Assembly (NCBI RefSeq): GCF_002220095.1
Contig: NZ_CP022372.1
Span: forward strand, 2,638,501 to 2,702,500
Direction: 5' to 3'
Length of the DNA stretch: 64,000 nt
DNA from: Bosea sp. AS-1
GTDB taxonomy: Bacteria > Pseudomonadota > Alphaproteobacteria > Rhizobiales > Beijerinckiaceae
The notes below the pieces were generated by a model. The model ran no database searches, was not told the DNA's origin, and saw only the letters and a program-made list of their open reading frames with translations. Below, in pieces: positions 7,826 through 16,031 of this stretch. Within the stretch, counting starts at the first letter, position 1. Every line of letters starts with the position of its first letter. The position numbers were made by a program, and so were the translations under genes.

Positions 7826-8614
7826 ATGGCCGCCAAAGTCGATTGGGATGCCGATCAATATCTGCGCTTCGAGGATGAGCGGACGCGCCCCTCGCTCGAC
7901 TTGATCCAGCGCGTCAGGCTGGAGGCGCCGACTCAGTGCATCGATCTCGGTTGTGGCCCCGGCAACAGCACCGAGCTGGTCGCGGCGCGCTTTCCGAATG
8001 CCGAGGTGACGGGGCTCGATTCCTCAACCGATATGCTCGAAAAGGCGCGCAAGCGCTTGCCAAAGCTCGCCTTCGTTCTCGCGAACCTCGACGACTGGTC
8101 GGCCGACTCCCGCTATGATCTAATTTTCGCGAATGCGGTGCTGCAATGGTTGCCGGATCATGCTGCGCTGTTCGCGCGTCTCGCGGCCGCGCTGAAACCG
8201 GGCGGTGTGCTTGCCGTGCAGATGCCCAACAATCTGAGCGAGCCGTCCCATGTTGCCATGGCGGAGACTGCGGCTGAGGGGCCGTGGGCGGGACGCCTGG
8301 CCCGAGCCGCCGAGGCCAAGGCGCTGATCGGCAGCTTCTCCGATTACCGGCGCTGGCTCGCAGACGCCGGCTGCTCGGTCGATCTCTGGCAGACCACCTA
8401 TGTGCATGCGCTGAACGGCCCCGACGCGATTGTCGAATGGTTCAAGAGCACCGGGCTGAAGCCCTATCTCGATCCGCTGCCGGCGGATGAGCGCGAAACT
8501 TTCCTCGCACGCTACAGGGAGCGGATCGCGCGAGCCTACCCGGCGGAGCCCGACGGCAAGGTGCTGCTGCGCTTTCCGCGGTTGTTCATCGTCGCGACGC
8601 GAGCGGCGATCTGA
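7826..8614 (+). CDS. tam: Trans-aconitate 2-methyltransferase
   Basis: A 262-residue SAM-dependent methyltransferase starting [22 protein letters not shown]. It has the motif I glycine loop [10 protein letters not shown], then [27 protein letters not shown] and the C-terminal [10 protein letters not shown]. These follow E. coli Tam closely along its whole length (about 250 residues). Tam methylates trans-aconitate, a spontaneous product of the citric-acid-cycle intermediate cis-aconitate that inhibits aconitase. It is cytoplasmic. The frame is open for 66 codons further upstream, but that part has no family similarity, so the ATG at 7826 is used. It is transcribed alone, convergent with the peptidase gene 27 bp away. 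Confidence 0.88.
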   Translation: MAAKVDWDADQYLRFEDERTRPSLDLIQRVRLEAPTQCIDLGCGPGNSTELVAARFPNAEVTGLDSSTDMLEKARKRLPKLAFVLANLDDWSADSRYDLIFANAVLQWLPDHAALFARLAAALKPGGVLAVQMPNNLSEPSHVAMAETAAEGPWAGRLARAAEAKALIGSFSDYRRWLADAGCSVDLWQTTYVHALNGPDAIVEWFKSTGLKPYLDPLPADERETFLARYRERIARAYPAEPDGKVLLRFPRLFIVATRAAI

Positions 8615-8641
8615 GGCGCGGGCCAATCCGCCTGCGCCGAC

Positions 8642-9361
8642 TCACCAGGGCCGGCGCGGCCCCGTGTCGATGTGGATCAGCCCGTTCCAGTAGACATGGT
8701 TGCCGCCGACTTCGGGCAGCGTCCGGGCCCATTCCAGGACCATGCGCGGCCGGACGCCGGGGACGCGGAAGTCCATCGCCTCGCAGCGCTTGTGATAGGA
8801 GCCGCGCCGGGCGCGCCAGGGTGGCCGCCAGGTCGAGGTCACTTTCACCGCCCCGTATTTCTCGGCGATCTGGCCGAGAATTCCCTTCAGCCGCTCCGGC
8901 AGGCAAGCGATCGAAGTGCCTGGATCCGTGGAGATGCCGGGCCGGTCCGGCTTCTCGTTCGGGTCGAATTCCGGCTCGGCGCCGGCCTTCTGGCCGGGCG
9001 TGAGCTTCGGCCATTCCGGGCCCTCGTCTTCATCCGACTCGCCGATCGCGGGTGATGCGCCTTGGGCTGGCGGTGTCTCGGAGGCTGGCGTCTCCGGCTC
9101 GGGCGTTTCCGCCGAAGGCGCGGCAGATGGTGTTTCCTCGACCGACGCGCTCGCGGGCGTCTCCTGCGCGGAGGGGCTGCGGGGCGGCATGACGATCGGC
9201 GGCAGCTTGGGCGTGCCCTCCAGATCGAGATCGAAGGGGCGCTGAGGCGGCAAGGGCGCGCGCACGCTCTCGCCGATCTGGGCGAAAGCTTCGGTCGAGA
9301 CGGTTAGCAGAGCGGCGAAGGCCAGACTCGCAGGCAGGCGGGCGGGCTTCACGCCAGCCAT
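8642..9361 (-). CDS. Exported M15-type (YcbK/DUF882-like) peptidase-fold protein
   Basis: A 239-residue protein with a signal peptide (hydrophobic core ASLAFAALLTVSTEAFA). A disordered Pro/Glu/Thr/Ser-rich linker follows at about residues 55-130, then a C-terminal domain. The C-terminal domain has the zinc-site signatures of the M15 fold: SYHKRCEAMDFRV (His and Asp seven apart) and HIDTGPRRPW. Related enzymes cleave D-Ala-containing peptides in the cell wall, so a periplasmic peptidoglycan role is likely but unproven. The low-complexity linker probably spans the periplasm toward the wall. An intrinsic-terminator-like hairpin lies 60-100 bp upstream on the same strand. Confidence 0.7.
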   Translation of the reverse strand: MAGVKPARLPASLAFAALLTVSTEAFAQIGESVRAPLPPQRPFDLDLEGTPKLPPIVMPPRSPSAQETPASASVEETPSAAPSAETPEPETPASETPPAQGASPAIGESDEDEGPEWPKLTPGQKAGAEPEFDPNEKPDRPGISTDPGTSIACLPERLKGILGQIAEKYGAVKVTSTWRPPWRARRGSYHKRCEAMDFRVPGVRPRMVLEWARTLPEVGGNHVYWNGLIHIDTGPRRPW

Positions 9362-9683
9362 GCCCCGATCAGCGTTGCATCACGGCGGAACGGGATCTGG
9401 GGACGCATGAAATGCCCTTCAAAAAAGAGCCCTGTCCGCTGGCGATTCGGGCAGGGTGAACGAATTCCTCTGGGCCGATGGCGCGGAAAATGCGCGTTTT
9501 CGGCTGAATTTCGCCTCACGGCCATAAGACGAGGCCGGGGCGGCGGGATTTTGCCGCATCCTGCGCCGCATACAACCCGCCTGCGCGATTGTGCGGCGCG
9601 GCGGAGTCTTGCTTCATTCTAATCGACGGTCTAAGCGAACGGGGCGGCAAGCCTCGGTGCTGCCGCGCGAAGCGAGTTCGACG
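9362..9683. other. Divergent region between peptidase gene and nuoA
   Basis: This 322 bp stretch should hold the promoters for the peptidase gene (minus) and the nuo operon (plus). Apart from the minus-strand terminator-like hairpin at 9421-9456, I see only weak promoter-like matches. One example is TTGCTT at 9609-9614 with TAAGCG 17 bp later. No convincing small gene is visible. Confidence 0.4.
9421..9456 (-). terminator. Intrinsic-terminator-like hairpin upstream of the peptidase gene
   Basis: On the minus strand CCCTGCCCG (9456-9448) pairs with CGGACAGGG (9438-9430), one G-T wobble, loop of nine bases, followed by CTC and six T residues (9426-9421). This is a good Rho-independent shape. 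It lies upstream, not downstream, of the peptidase gene start at 9361. It must therefore end a short minus-strand transcript from the nuoA upstream region or act as an attenuator in the peptidase leader. Confidence 0.55.
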
Positions 9684-10064
9684 ATGCAAGCTCTCCCGGT
9701 GCATTCCCTTCTGACCGACTATCTGCCGCTGGTGCTGTTCATCGGCGTCTCGGCGGTGATCGGCCTGGCGCTGCTGATCGCGCCCTTCGCCATCGCCTAT
9801 TCGAAGCCGGATGCCGAAAAGCTTTCGGCCTACGAATGCGGCTTCAACGCGTTCGACGATGCCCGCATGAAGTTCGACGTCCGGTTCTATCTGGTCGCGA
9901 TTCTCTTCATCATCTTCGATCTCGAGGTCGCGTTCCTGTTCCCATGGGCCGTCGCCTTCGGCAGCCTCGGCTGGTATGGTTTCTGGTCGATGATGGTCTT
10001 TCTCGGCGTGCTGACCGTGGGCTTTGTCTACGAGTGGCGCAAGGGCGCGCTGGAGTGGGACTAA
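9684..10064 (+). CDS. nuoA: NADH-quinone oxidoreductase subunit A
   Basis: A 126-residue membrane subunit of respiratory complex I. It has three hydrophobic helices and the conserved loop [31 protein letters not shown] shortened to its key parts: YECG, then FDVRFY, then FDLEVAF and EWRKGALEW at the C-terminus. The conserved Cys of YECG is the one known to be exposed in the active/deactive transition in other species. An upstream extension in frame lacks similarity, so MQALPVHS is the start. First gene of the complex I operon, 66 bp before nuoB. Confidence 0.95.
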   Translation: MQALPVHSLLTDYLPLVLFIGVSAVIGLALLIAPFAIAYSKPDAEKLSAYECGFNAFDDARMKFDVRFYLVAILFIIFDLEVAFLFPWAVAFGSLGWYGFWSMMVFLGVLTVGFVYEWRKGALEWD

Positions 10065-10130
10065 CTGTCCGATCGCGAGGCGGCGTTCCGCTTCCTATCT
10101 GGCAGGTTTGAAGTTCACGAGGATTAGGAC

Positions 10131-10715
10131 ATGGCAGTCACAGCGATCGATCGCGGCGATCCGCTCGTCGCGCCGGCACCGAGGGGGCTTCTCGGCCCGG
10201 ACGGCAAGCCGGTCGGCACGCGTGATCCGTTCTTTGCCGAGATCAACAACGAACTCGCCGACAAGGGCTTTCTCGTCACCGCCACCGACGATCTGATCAA
10301 CTGGGCCCGCACGGGCTCGCTGATGTGGATGACCTTCGGCCTGGCCTGCTGCGCCGTCGAGATGATGCAGCTCTCGATGCCGCGCTACGACGTCGAGCGT
10401 TTCGGCTTCGCGCCGCGCGCCTCACCGCGCCAGTCGGACGTGATGATCGTCGCCGGCACGCTGACCAACAAGATGGCTCCCGCGCTCCGCAAGGTCTACG
10501 ACCAGATGCCGGAGCCGCGCTACGTCATCTCGATGGGCTCCTGCGCCAATGGCGGCGGCTACTATCACTACAGCTATTCGGTGGTGCGCGGCTGCGACCG
10601 TATCGTCCCGATCGACATCTACGTCCCGGGCTGCCCGCCGACGGCGGAGGCGCTGCTCTATGGCGTCCTGCTGCTGCAGAAGAAGATCCGCCGCACCGGC
10701 ACGATCGAGCGCTGA
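10131..10715 (+). CDS. nuoB: NADH-quinone oxidoreductase subunit B
   Basis: A 194-residue peripheral-arm subunit that carries the terminal iron-sulfur cluster N2, which hands electrons to quinone. The four expected ligands are present: the tandem Cys73-Cys74 in [11 protein letters not shown], Cys138 in [17 protein letters not shown] and Cys168 in [12 protein letters not shown]. Length is normal for alphaproteobacteria. It lies downstream of nuoA, and is followed after 41 bp by nuoC. Confidence 0.97.
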   Translation: MAVTAIDRGDPLVAPAPRGLLGPDGKPVGTRDPFFAEINNELADKGFLVTATDDLINWARTGSLMWMTFGLACCAVEMMQLSMPRYDVERFGFAPRASPRQSDVMIVAGTLTNKMAPALRKVYDQMPEPRYVISMGSCANGGGYYHYSYSVVRGCDRIVPIDIYVPGCPPTAEALLYGVLLLQKKIRRTGTIER

Positions 10716-10756
10716 GCGCCCGATCGGTCGATGCTGCAGGCGATGAAGGTGAAGCG

Positions 10757-11362
10757 ATGAGCGAAGCGCTCGTAAAACTCGGCGAAGAGATCCAGGCAGC
10801 GCTGCCCGGCGCGGTCACCGAAGCGGTCGTCGCCTTCGAGGAGCTGACGATCCATGCCGAGGCGGCATCGATCGTGCGTGTGATGAAGACGCTCTACGCC
10901 GACCCCCGCTTCCGCTTCGTCAATTTCACCGATATCGCCGGTGCCGACTATCCCGGCCGCGAGAAGCGCTTCGACGTCGTCTACCAGCTGCTGGCGCCGC
11001 ACCATAACCGACGCATCCGCGTCAAGGTTCAGACCGACGAGGCGACGCCGGTTCCCTCCATCGTCGACGTCTTCCCGGCGGCGAACTGGTTCGAGCGCGA
11101 GGCCTACGACTTCTACGGCATCCTGTTCTCCGGCCATCCCGACCTGCGCCGCATCCTCACCGACTACGGCTTCGAGGGCTATCCGCTGCGCAAGGACTTC
11201 CCGCTGACCGGCTTCGTCGAGGTTCGCTACGACGACGAACAGAAGCGGGTCGTGTACGAGTCGGTGAAACTCAACCAAGAATTCCGCAACTTCGATTTCC
11301 TCTCGCCCTGGGAAGGCACGGATTACGTGCTGCCGGGCGACGAGAAGGCGAAGGGGGCGTGA
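10757..11362 (+). CDS. nuoC: NADH-quinone oxidoreductase subunit C
   Basis: A 201-residue complex I subunit (30-kDa homologue), separate from NuoD as usual in alphaproteobacteria. Conserved segments include [43 protein letters not shown] and [15 protein letters not shown]. The start ATG at 10757 is preceded by GAAGGTGAAGCG, a good ribosome-binding site. It is structural, part of the quinone-proximal peripheral arm. Its stop codon overlaps the start of the following GFA-family gene by one base. Confidence 0.96.
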   Translation: MSEALVKLGEEIQAALPGAVTEAVVAFEELTIHAEAASIVRVMKTLYADPRFRFVNFTDIAGADYPGREKRFDVVYQLLAPHHNRRIRVKVQTDEATPVPSIVDVFPAANWFEREAYDFYGILFSGHPDLRRILTDYGFEGYPLRKDFPLTGFVEVRYDDEQKRVVYESVKLNQEFRNFDFLSPWEGTDYVLPGDEKAKGA

Positions 11363-11805
11363 TGGCGTCCGGCCACCAACCTCTGTCCGGCGGCTGCCTC
11401 TGCGGCGCGGTTCGTTTCACCGCGACGCCCGAGAAGCAGGAGATGGACGTCTGCCATTGCGGCATGTGCCGGAAATGGAGCGGCGGCGTCTTCATGGCAG
11501 TGCCGTGCTCCGGTGTGTCCGTGGCGGACGAGCAGGCGCTCGGCGTCTATCCGTCTTCCGACTGGGGGGAGCGGGTCTTCTGCAAGACCTGCGGGTCAAG
11601 CCTGTTCTGGCGCCTGCGCGAAGGCGGGGACGGCCATGTCGCGGTGGCCTTCCAAAGCTTCGACGATCAATCGTCCTTCGACTTCGTCTCGGAGATTTTC
11701 ATCGATGAAAAGCCGGCGCTCTATGCGTTTGCCGGCGAGCGGCCACGGCTGACCGGGGACGAGTTCCTGGCCCGCGTCGCGGCAAAGCAGGGCGGCACGG
11801 CATGA
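11362..11805 (+). CDS. GFA-family (CENP-V-type) zinc-binding protein
   Basis: A 147-residue protein of the glutathione-dependent formaldehyde-activating family. Zinc-type cysteines are seen at GCLCGAVRF (Cys12, Cys14), [12 protein letters not shown] (Cys31, 33, 36) and CKTCGSS (Cys74, 77). The best-studied relative promotes S-hydroxymethylglutathione formation, but most members have no known substrate. The gene is wedged between nuoC and nuoD, overlapping the first by 1 bp and the second by 4 bp, so it is translated as part of the complex I message. It is not a known complex I subunit. Whether it aids assembly or is a passenger cannot be told. Confidence 0.88.
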   Translation: MASGHQPLSGGCLCGAVRFTATPEKQEMDVCHCGMCRKWSGGVFMAVPCSGVSVADEQALGVYPSSDWGERVFCKTCGSSLFWRLREGGDGHVAVAFQSFDDQSSFDFVSEIFIDEKPALYAFAGERPRLTGDEFLARVAAKQGGTA

Positions 11806-12992
11806 CCGAGCACAACATCCGCAACTTCTCGATCAATTTCGGTCCGCAGCACCCGGCCGCGCACGGCGTTCTTCGCCTCGTGCTGGAGCTGGACGGCGAG
11901 GTGGTCGAGCGCGTCGATCCGCATATCGGCCTGCTGCATCGCGGCACCGAGAAGCTGATCGAGGCCAAGACCTATCTCCAGGCCGTGCCCTATTTCGACC
12001 GGCTCGACTATGTCGCGCCGATGAATCAGGAGCATGCCTTCGCGCTGGCGGTCGAGCGCCTCGCCGGCGTGACCGTGCCGCGCCGCGGCCAGCTCATCCG
12101 TGTGCTCTATTCCGAGATCGGCCGCATCCTCTCGCATCTCCTGAACGTCACCACGCAGGCGATGGACGTCGGCGCGCTGACGCCTCCGCTCTGGGGCTTC
12201 GAGGAGCGCGAGAAGCTGATGATCTTCTACGAGCGGGCCTGCGGGGCGCGCATGCACGCGGCCTATGTCCGCCCCGGCGGCGTGCACCAGGACATCCCCG
12301 TCTCGCTGATCCACGACATCGCCGAGTGGTGCGACCCGTTCCTCAAGGTCTGCGACGACCTCGAAGGATTGCTCACCGACAACCGCATCTTCAAGCAGCG
12401 CAACGTCGATATCGGCGTGGTCGATCTCGAGACCTGCTGGAAATGGGGCTTCTCGGGCGTGATGGTGCGCGGCTCCGGCGCGCCGTGGGACCTGCGCAAG
12501 TCGCAGCCCTACGAATGCTACGAGGAAATGGAGTTCGACATCCCCGTCGGTAAGAACGGCGACTGCTACGACCGCTACTGCATCCGCATGGAGGAGATGC
12601 GCCAGTCGGTCCGCATCATGAAGCAGTGCTGCGAGAAGCTGCTGGCGCCCGATGGCGGCGGCCCGGTCTCCTCGCTCGACGGCAAGATGGTGCCGCCCAA
12701 GCGCGGTGAGATGAAGCGCTCGATGGAAGCGCTGATCCACCATTTCAAGCTCTACACCGAGGGCTACAAGGTGCCGGCCGGCGAGGTCTATGCCGCCGTC
12801 GAGGCGCCGAAGGGCGAGTTCGGCGTCTATCTGGTCTCCGACGGCACCAACAAGCCCTATCGCTGCAAGATCAAGGCCCCGGGCTTCGCCCATCTCCAGG
12901 CCATGGATTTCATGTGCCGCAAGCACATGCTCGCCGACGTCTCCGCGATCCTCGGCTCCCTCGACATCGTCTTCGGGGAGGTCGATCGTTGA
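11802..12992 (+). CDS. nuoD: NADH-quinone oxidoreductase subunit D
   Basis: A 396-residue 49-kDa-type subunit forming the quinone-binding cavity with NuoB. It begins with [22 protein letters not shown] and keeps the quinone-site His in GPQHPAAHG, followed by [15 protein letters not shown] and [12 protein letters not shown]. The C-terminus ends DIVFGEVDR, as in mitochondrial and alphaproteobacterial homologues. It starts inside the stop of the GFA gene (ATGA overlap), showing translational coupling. Its own stop overlaps the start of the next small gene by one base. Confidence 0.97.
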   Translation: MTEHNIRNFSINFGPQHPAAHGVLRLVLELDGEVVERVDPHIGLLHRGTEKLIEAKTYLQAVPYFDRLDYVAPMNQEHAFALAVERLAGVTVPRRGQLIRVLYSEIGRILSHLLNVTTQAMDVGALTPPLWGFEEREKLMIFYERACGARMHAAYVRPGGVHQDIPVSLIHDIAEWCDPFLKVCDDLEGLLTDNRIFKQRNVDIGVVDLETCWKWGFSGVMVRGSGAPWDLRKSQPYECYEEMEFDIPVGKNGDCYDRYCIRMEEMRQSVRIMKQCCEKLLAPDGGGPVSSLDGKMVPPKRGEMKRSMEALIHHFKLYTEGYKVPAGEVYAAVEAPKGEFGVYLVSDGTNKPYRCKIKAPGFAHLQAMDFMCRKHMLADVSAILGSLDIVFGEVDR

Positions 12993-13501
12993 TGGCTCGC
13001 GCCTCGTCTCTTCCGCGCCGATCCACGCTGCTGGCCTTGTCGGCCATGATGGTGAGTGGCCTTTTGGGCGCCGAGACGGTGGCGCAACAGCTGCCGAACG
13101 ATTGGCGTCAGCGCATGCAGCAGGCCGCCCGGGATCAGATGGCAAGTCGACGTGACCATCGCGAGCTGGAGGCCAACGGCTTTCGCTATGTCGGTACCGA
13201 CGGCGGCGCGCCTTACGTCTATTATGTCTATCGCCACGCTGATGGGCGCGAATATCACTGCGCCCAGAAGGCATGGAGCACCGGGGCCTGCTTCCCGAAC
13301 CGCCGCCGCGACCCGAACGTCCTGCCTCGGCATGTGCGGATCGCCGATCTCAAGCGCGCCGGTTATCGCTACGCAGGCATGCATCATGCTGATGGCAGGC
13401 CGTGGCTGATCTACGATAAGGGCTGTGGCCAGCCGGCCTATCTTTGCCCGAATGAAGGTTTCTCCGGCTGCCGCGTGACCCGCGCGGTCGGGCAATGCTG
13501 A
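12992..13501 (+). CDS. Secreted six-cysteine protein embedded in the nuo operon, function unknown
   Basis: A 169-residue protein with an N-terminal signal peptide (basic start, then STLLALSAMMVSGLLGA, cleavage near residue 31). The mature part has six cysteines (90, 100, 145, 152, 160, 169), enough for three disulfides, and two similar units. Residues 58-90 (ELEANGFRYVG...HC) and 119-152 (DLKRAGYRYAG...LC) share the pattern Leu-x3-Gly-aromatic-Arg-Tyr-x-Gly and end in Cys. I do not recognise the family. It overlaps the nuoD stop by one base and precedes nuoE by 13 bp, so it is co-transcribed. It would act in the periplasm, facing the membrane arm if related to complex I. Confidence 0.75.
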   Translation: MARASSLPRRSTLLALSAMMVSGLLGAETVAQQLPNDWRQRMQQAARDQMASRRDHRELEANGFRYVGTDGGAPYVYYVYRHADGREYHCAQKAWSTGACFPNRRRDPNVLPRHVRIADLKRAGYRYAGMHHADGRPWLIYDKGCGQPAYLCPNEGFSGCRVTRAVGQC

Positions 13502-13514
13502 AACGAGATTGAAG

Positions 13515-14711
13515 ATGTCTGTCCGCCGTCTCGCACCTGATCCCATCCAGCCCGCCTCCTTCGCCTTCACCGCGGCGAACGAGAACTGGATCGACCAGCA
13601 GATTGCCAAGTATCCGGAAGGCCGCCAGGCCTCGGCCGTCATCCCGCTGCTGTGGAGGGCGCAGGAGCAGGAAGGCTGGGTCTCGCGCGCCGTCATCGAG
13701 ACCGTTGCCAAGCGTCTCGGCATGGCGCCGATGCGGGTGCTCGAGGTCGCGACCTTCTACACCATGTTCAACCTGCAGCCGGTGGGCGAGTATTTCGTCC
13801 AGCTCTGCGGCACGACGCCTTGCGCCCTGCGCGGCGCCGAGGCGCTGAAGAAGGTCTGCGAGGAGGTCATCGGCCCGCAATCGACCGTCACGGCCGATGG
13901 CAAGCTCTCCTGGCTCGAGGTCGAGTGCCTTGGCGCCTGCTGCAACGCCCCGATGGCGCAGATCAATGTCGACTACTACGAGGACCTGAACCCGGATTCC
14001 TTCCGCAAGCTCCTCGATGACCTGCGTCACGGTCGGCCGACCAAGCCCGGTCCGCAGGACGGCCGCATCGGCTCCGCTCCGGCGGGTGGGCCCGACACGC
14101 TGAAGGACCCTGCGCTGTACAACGGCTCCATGATCGGCGCCGGCGACTGGCAGAAGCGCATTCTTGAGCAGCGCAAGGCGGCTGCGGAAGCTGCCGCCGC
14201 CAAGGCTGCTGCCGAGGCGGAAGCCAAGAAGGCTGCCGAAGCCGAGGCGAAGAAGGCCGAGGCCACCCCGGCCGCCGTCGCCGCCAAGCCTGCGACCGAG
14301 ACGGCTGCTGCGGGCCGTCCGAAGCCCTCCGCGCCCGCCCAACCCTCCAGCGCGGCCAACGATACGCCGGCTGCCAAGGGCAAGGTGGACAAGAAGGATG
14401 TCGTCGAGGCCGCAAAGCCCGCCGTCGACGAGAGCAAGCCCGAACTGCTGACCACCGCACGCGGCGGCAAGGGCGACGATCTCGAGCTGATCTGGGGCGT
14501 CGGGCCGAAGCTCGCCAAGATGCTCAACGAGATGGGGGTCTGGCACTACGACCAGATCGCCAAATGGACGCCGGCGGAGCTCGCCTGGGTCGATGCGCGC
14601 CTGACCGGCTTCAAGGGCAGGGCGCTGCGCGACGACTGGATTGCTCAGTCGAAGAAGCTCGCCACGGGCTGGCGCCCGGAGTCGAAGCTTGGCGACAAGC
14701 CGGCAGAGTGA
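13515..14711 (+). CDS. nuoE: NADH-quinone oxidoreductase subunit E with long C-terminal extension
   Basis: A 398-residue protein, roughly twice the length of a minimal NuoE. Residues 1-175 are the thioredoxin-like [2Fe-2S] (N1a) domain with ligands Cys98, Cys103, Cys138 and Cys142 (LCGTTPC, VECLGAC). Residues 215-300 are an Ala/Lys/Glu-rich, probably helical or disordered linker. Residues 322-385 form a compact domain (LIWGVGPKLAKMLNEMGV, then DQIAKWTPAELAWVD) that resembles a helix-hairpin-helix-like module seen in other alphaproteobacterial proteins. The role of the extension is unknown. It belongs to the NADH-oxidising module with NuoF and NuoG. The ATG at 13515 follows GAAG. Confidence 0.93.
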   Translation: MSVRRLAPDPIQPASFAFTAANENWIDQQIAKYPEGRQASAVIPLLWRAQEQEGWVSRAVIETVAKRLGMAPMRVLEVATFYTMFNLQPVGEYFVQLCGTTPCALRGAEALKKVCEEVIGPQSTVTADGKLSWLEVECLGACCNAPMAQINVDYYEDLNPDSFRKLLDDLRHGRPTKPGPQDGRIGSAPAGGPDTLKDPALYNGSMIGAGDWQKRILEQRKAAAEAAAAKAAAEAEAKKAAEAEAKKAEATPAAVAAKPATETAAAGRPKPSAPAQPSSAANDTPAAKGKVDKKDVVEAAKPAVDESKPELLTTARGGKGDDLELIWGVGPKLAKMLNEMGVWHYDQIAKWTPAELAWVDARLTGFKGRALRDDWIAQSKKLATGWRPESKLGDKPAE

Positions 14712-14722
14712 GGCACTAGGAC

Positions 14723-16027
14723 ATGCTCGCAGATCGCGATCGCATCTTCACCAATCTCTACGGCCTGCATGACCGTACCCTGAAGGGTGCGATCCAGCGC
14801 GGCGCCTGGGACGGCACCAAGTTCCTGCTGGAGCAGGGCCGGGACTGGATCATCGACGAGATGAAGAAGTCCGGCCTGCGCGGCCGCGGCGGTGCCGGTT
14901 TCCCGACCGGGCTGAAATGGTCGTTCATGCCCAAGCAGAGCGATGGGCGCCCGCACTATCTCGTCGTCAATGCCGACGAGTCGGAGCCGGGCACCTGCAA
15001 GGATCGCGAAATCATGCGCAACGACCCGCATACGCTGGTCGAGGGCTGCCTGATCGCCTCCTTCGCCATGGGCGCGCATGCGGCCTATATCTACATTCGC
15101 GGCGAATATGTCCGCGAACGCGAGGCGCTGCAGCGCGCCGTCGACGAGGCCTATGAGGCCAAGCTCATCGGCAAGGACAATGTCCACGGCTATCCCTTTG
15201 ATCTCTATGTGGCTCACGGCGCCGGCGCCTATATCTGCGGCGAGGAGACGGCGCTGCTGGAGAGCCTCGAGGGCAAGAAGGGCATGCCGCGGCTGAAGCC
15301 GCCTTTCCCGGCCAATATGGGTCTTTATGGCTGCCCGACGACGGTGAACAACGTCGAGTCGATCGCGGTCGCCCCCACCATCCTGCGCCGTGGCGCAGCC
15401 TGGTTCTCCTCGATCGGCAATCCGAACAATGTCGGCACCAAGCTGTTCTGCGTCTCTGGCCATGTGAACAAGCCCTGCAACGTCGAAGAGGCGATGGGCA
15501 TTCCGTTCCGCGAGCTGATCGAAAAGCATTGCGGCGGCATCCGCGGCGGCTGGGACAATCTCAAGGCGGTCATCCCCGGCGGGTCGTCGGTGCGCATGGT
15601 CCCGGCCGAGCAGATCATCGACACGCCGATGGATTTCGATTCGCTCTCGAAGCTGCGCTCGGGCCTCGGCACGGCGGCGGTGATCGTGATGGACAAGTCG
15701 ACAGACATCGTCCGCGCGATCGCCCGCATCAGCCATTTCTACAAGCATGAGAGCTGCGGCCAGTGCACGCCCTGCCGCGAGGGCACGGGCTGGATGTGGC
15801 GCGTCATGGAGCGCATGGCCGAGGGCCGCGCCCAGAAGCGCGAGATCGACATGCTGCTCGACGTCACCAAGCAGATCGAGGGTCACACGATCTGCGCGCT
15901 CGGCGACGCCGCGGCCTGGCCGATCCAGGGCCTGATCGCGCATTTCCGTCACGAGATCGAGCAGCGCATCGACGACTATGCCGCCAACCCGCACAGCGAG
16001 CCTGTGCGCCTGATGGCGGCGGAGTGA
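14723..16027 (+). CDS. nuoF: NADH-quinone oxidoreductase subunit F
   Basis: A 434-residue subunit that binds NADH, FMN and one [4Fe-4S] cluster (N3), the entry point for electrons. The NADH/FMN glycine-rich segment [16 protein letters not shown] is present, followed by [16 protein letters not shown] and [19 protein letters not shown]. The cluster ligands sit in [14 protein letters not shown], with the fourth Cys in [13 protein letters not shown]. Length and motifs are standard. It follows nuoE by 11 bp and precedes nuoG by 4 bp. Confidence 0.98.
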   Translation: MLADRDRIFTNLYGLHDRTLKGAIQRGAWDGTKFLLEQGRDWIIDEMKKSGLRGRGGAGFPTGLKWSFMPKQSDGRPHYLVVNADESEPGTCKDREIMRNDPHTLVEGCLIASFAMGAHAAYIYIRGEYVREREALQRAVDEAYEAKLIGKDNVHGYPFDLYVAHGAGAYICGEETALLESLEGKKGMPRLKPPFPANMGLYGCPTTVNNVESIAVAPTILRRGAAWFSSIGNPNNVGTKLFCVSGHVNKPCNVEEAMGIPFRELIEKHCGGIRGGWDNLKAVIPGGSSVRMVPAEQIIDTPMDFDSLSKLRSGLGTAAVIVMDKSTDIVRAIARISHFYKHESCGQCTPCREGTGWMWRVMERMAEGRAQKREIDMLLDVTKQIEGHTICALGDAAAWPIQGLIAHFRHEIEQRIDDYAANPHSEPVRLMAAE

Positions 16028-16031
16028 GACC

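Noticed and set aside
7588..7836. 82-codon minus-strand frame between the ABC operon and tam
   Set aside because: No ribosome-binding site or domain pattern, and it covers the strong palindrome. Better read as control DNA.
9348..9408. Short upstream ORF overlapping the peptidase start (MRPQIPFRRD...)
   Set aside because: Nineteen codons only, no clear ribosome-binding site and no evidence of conservation.
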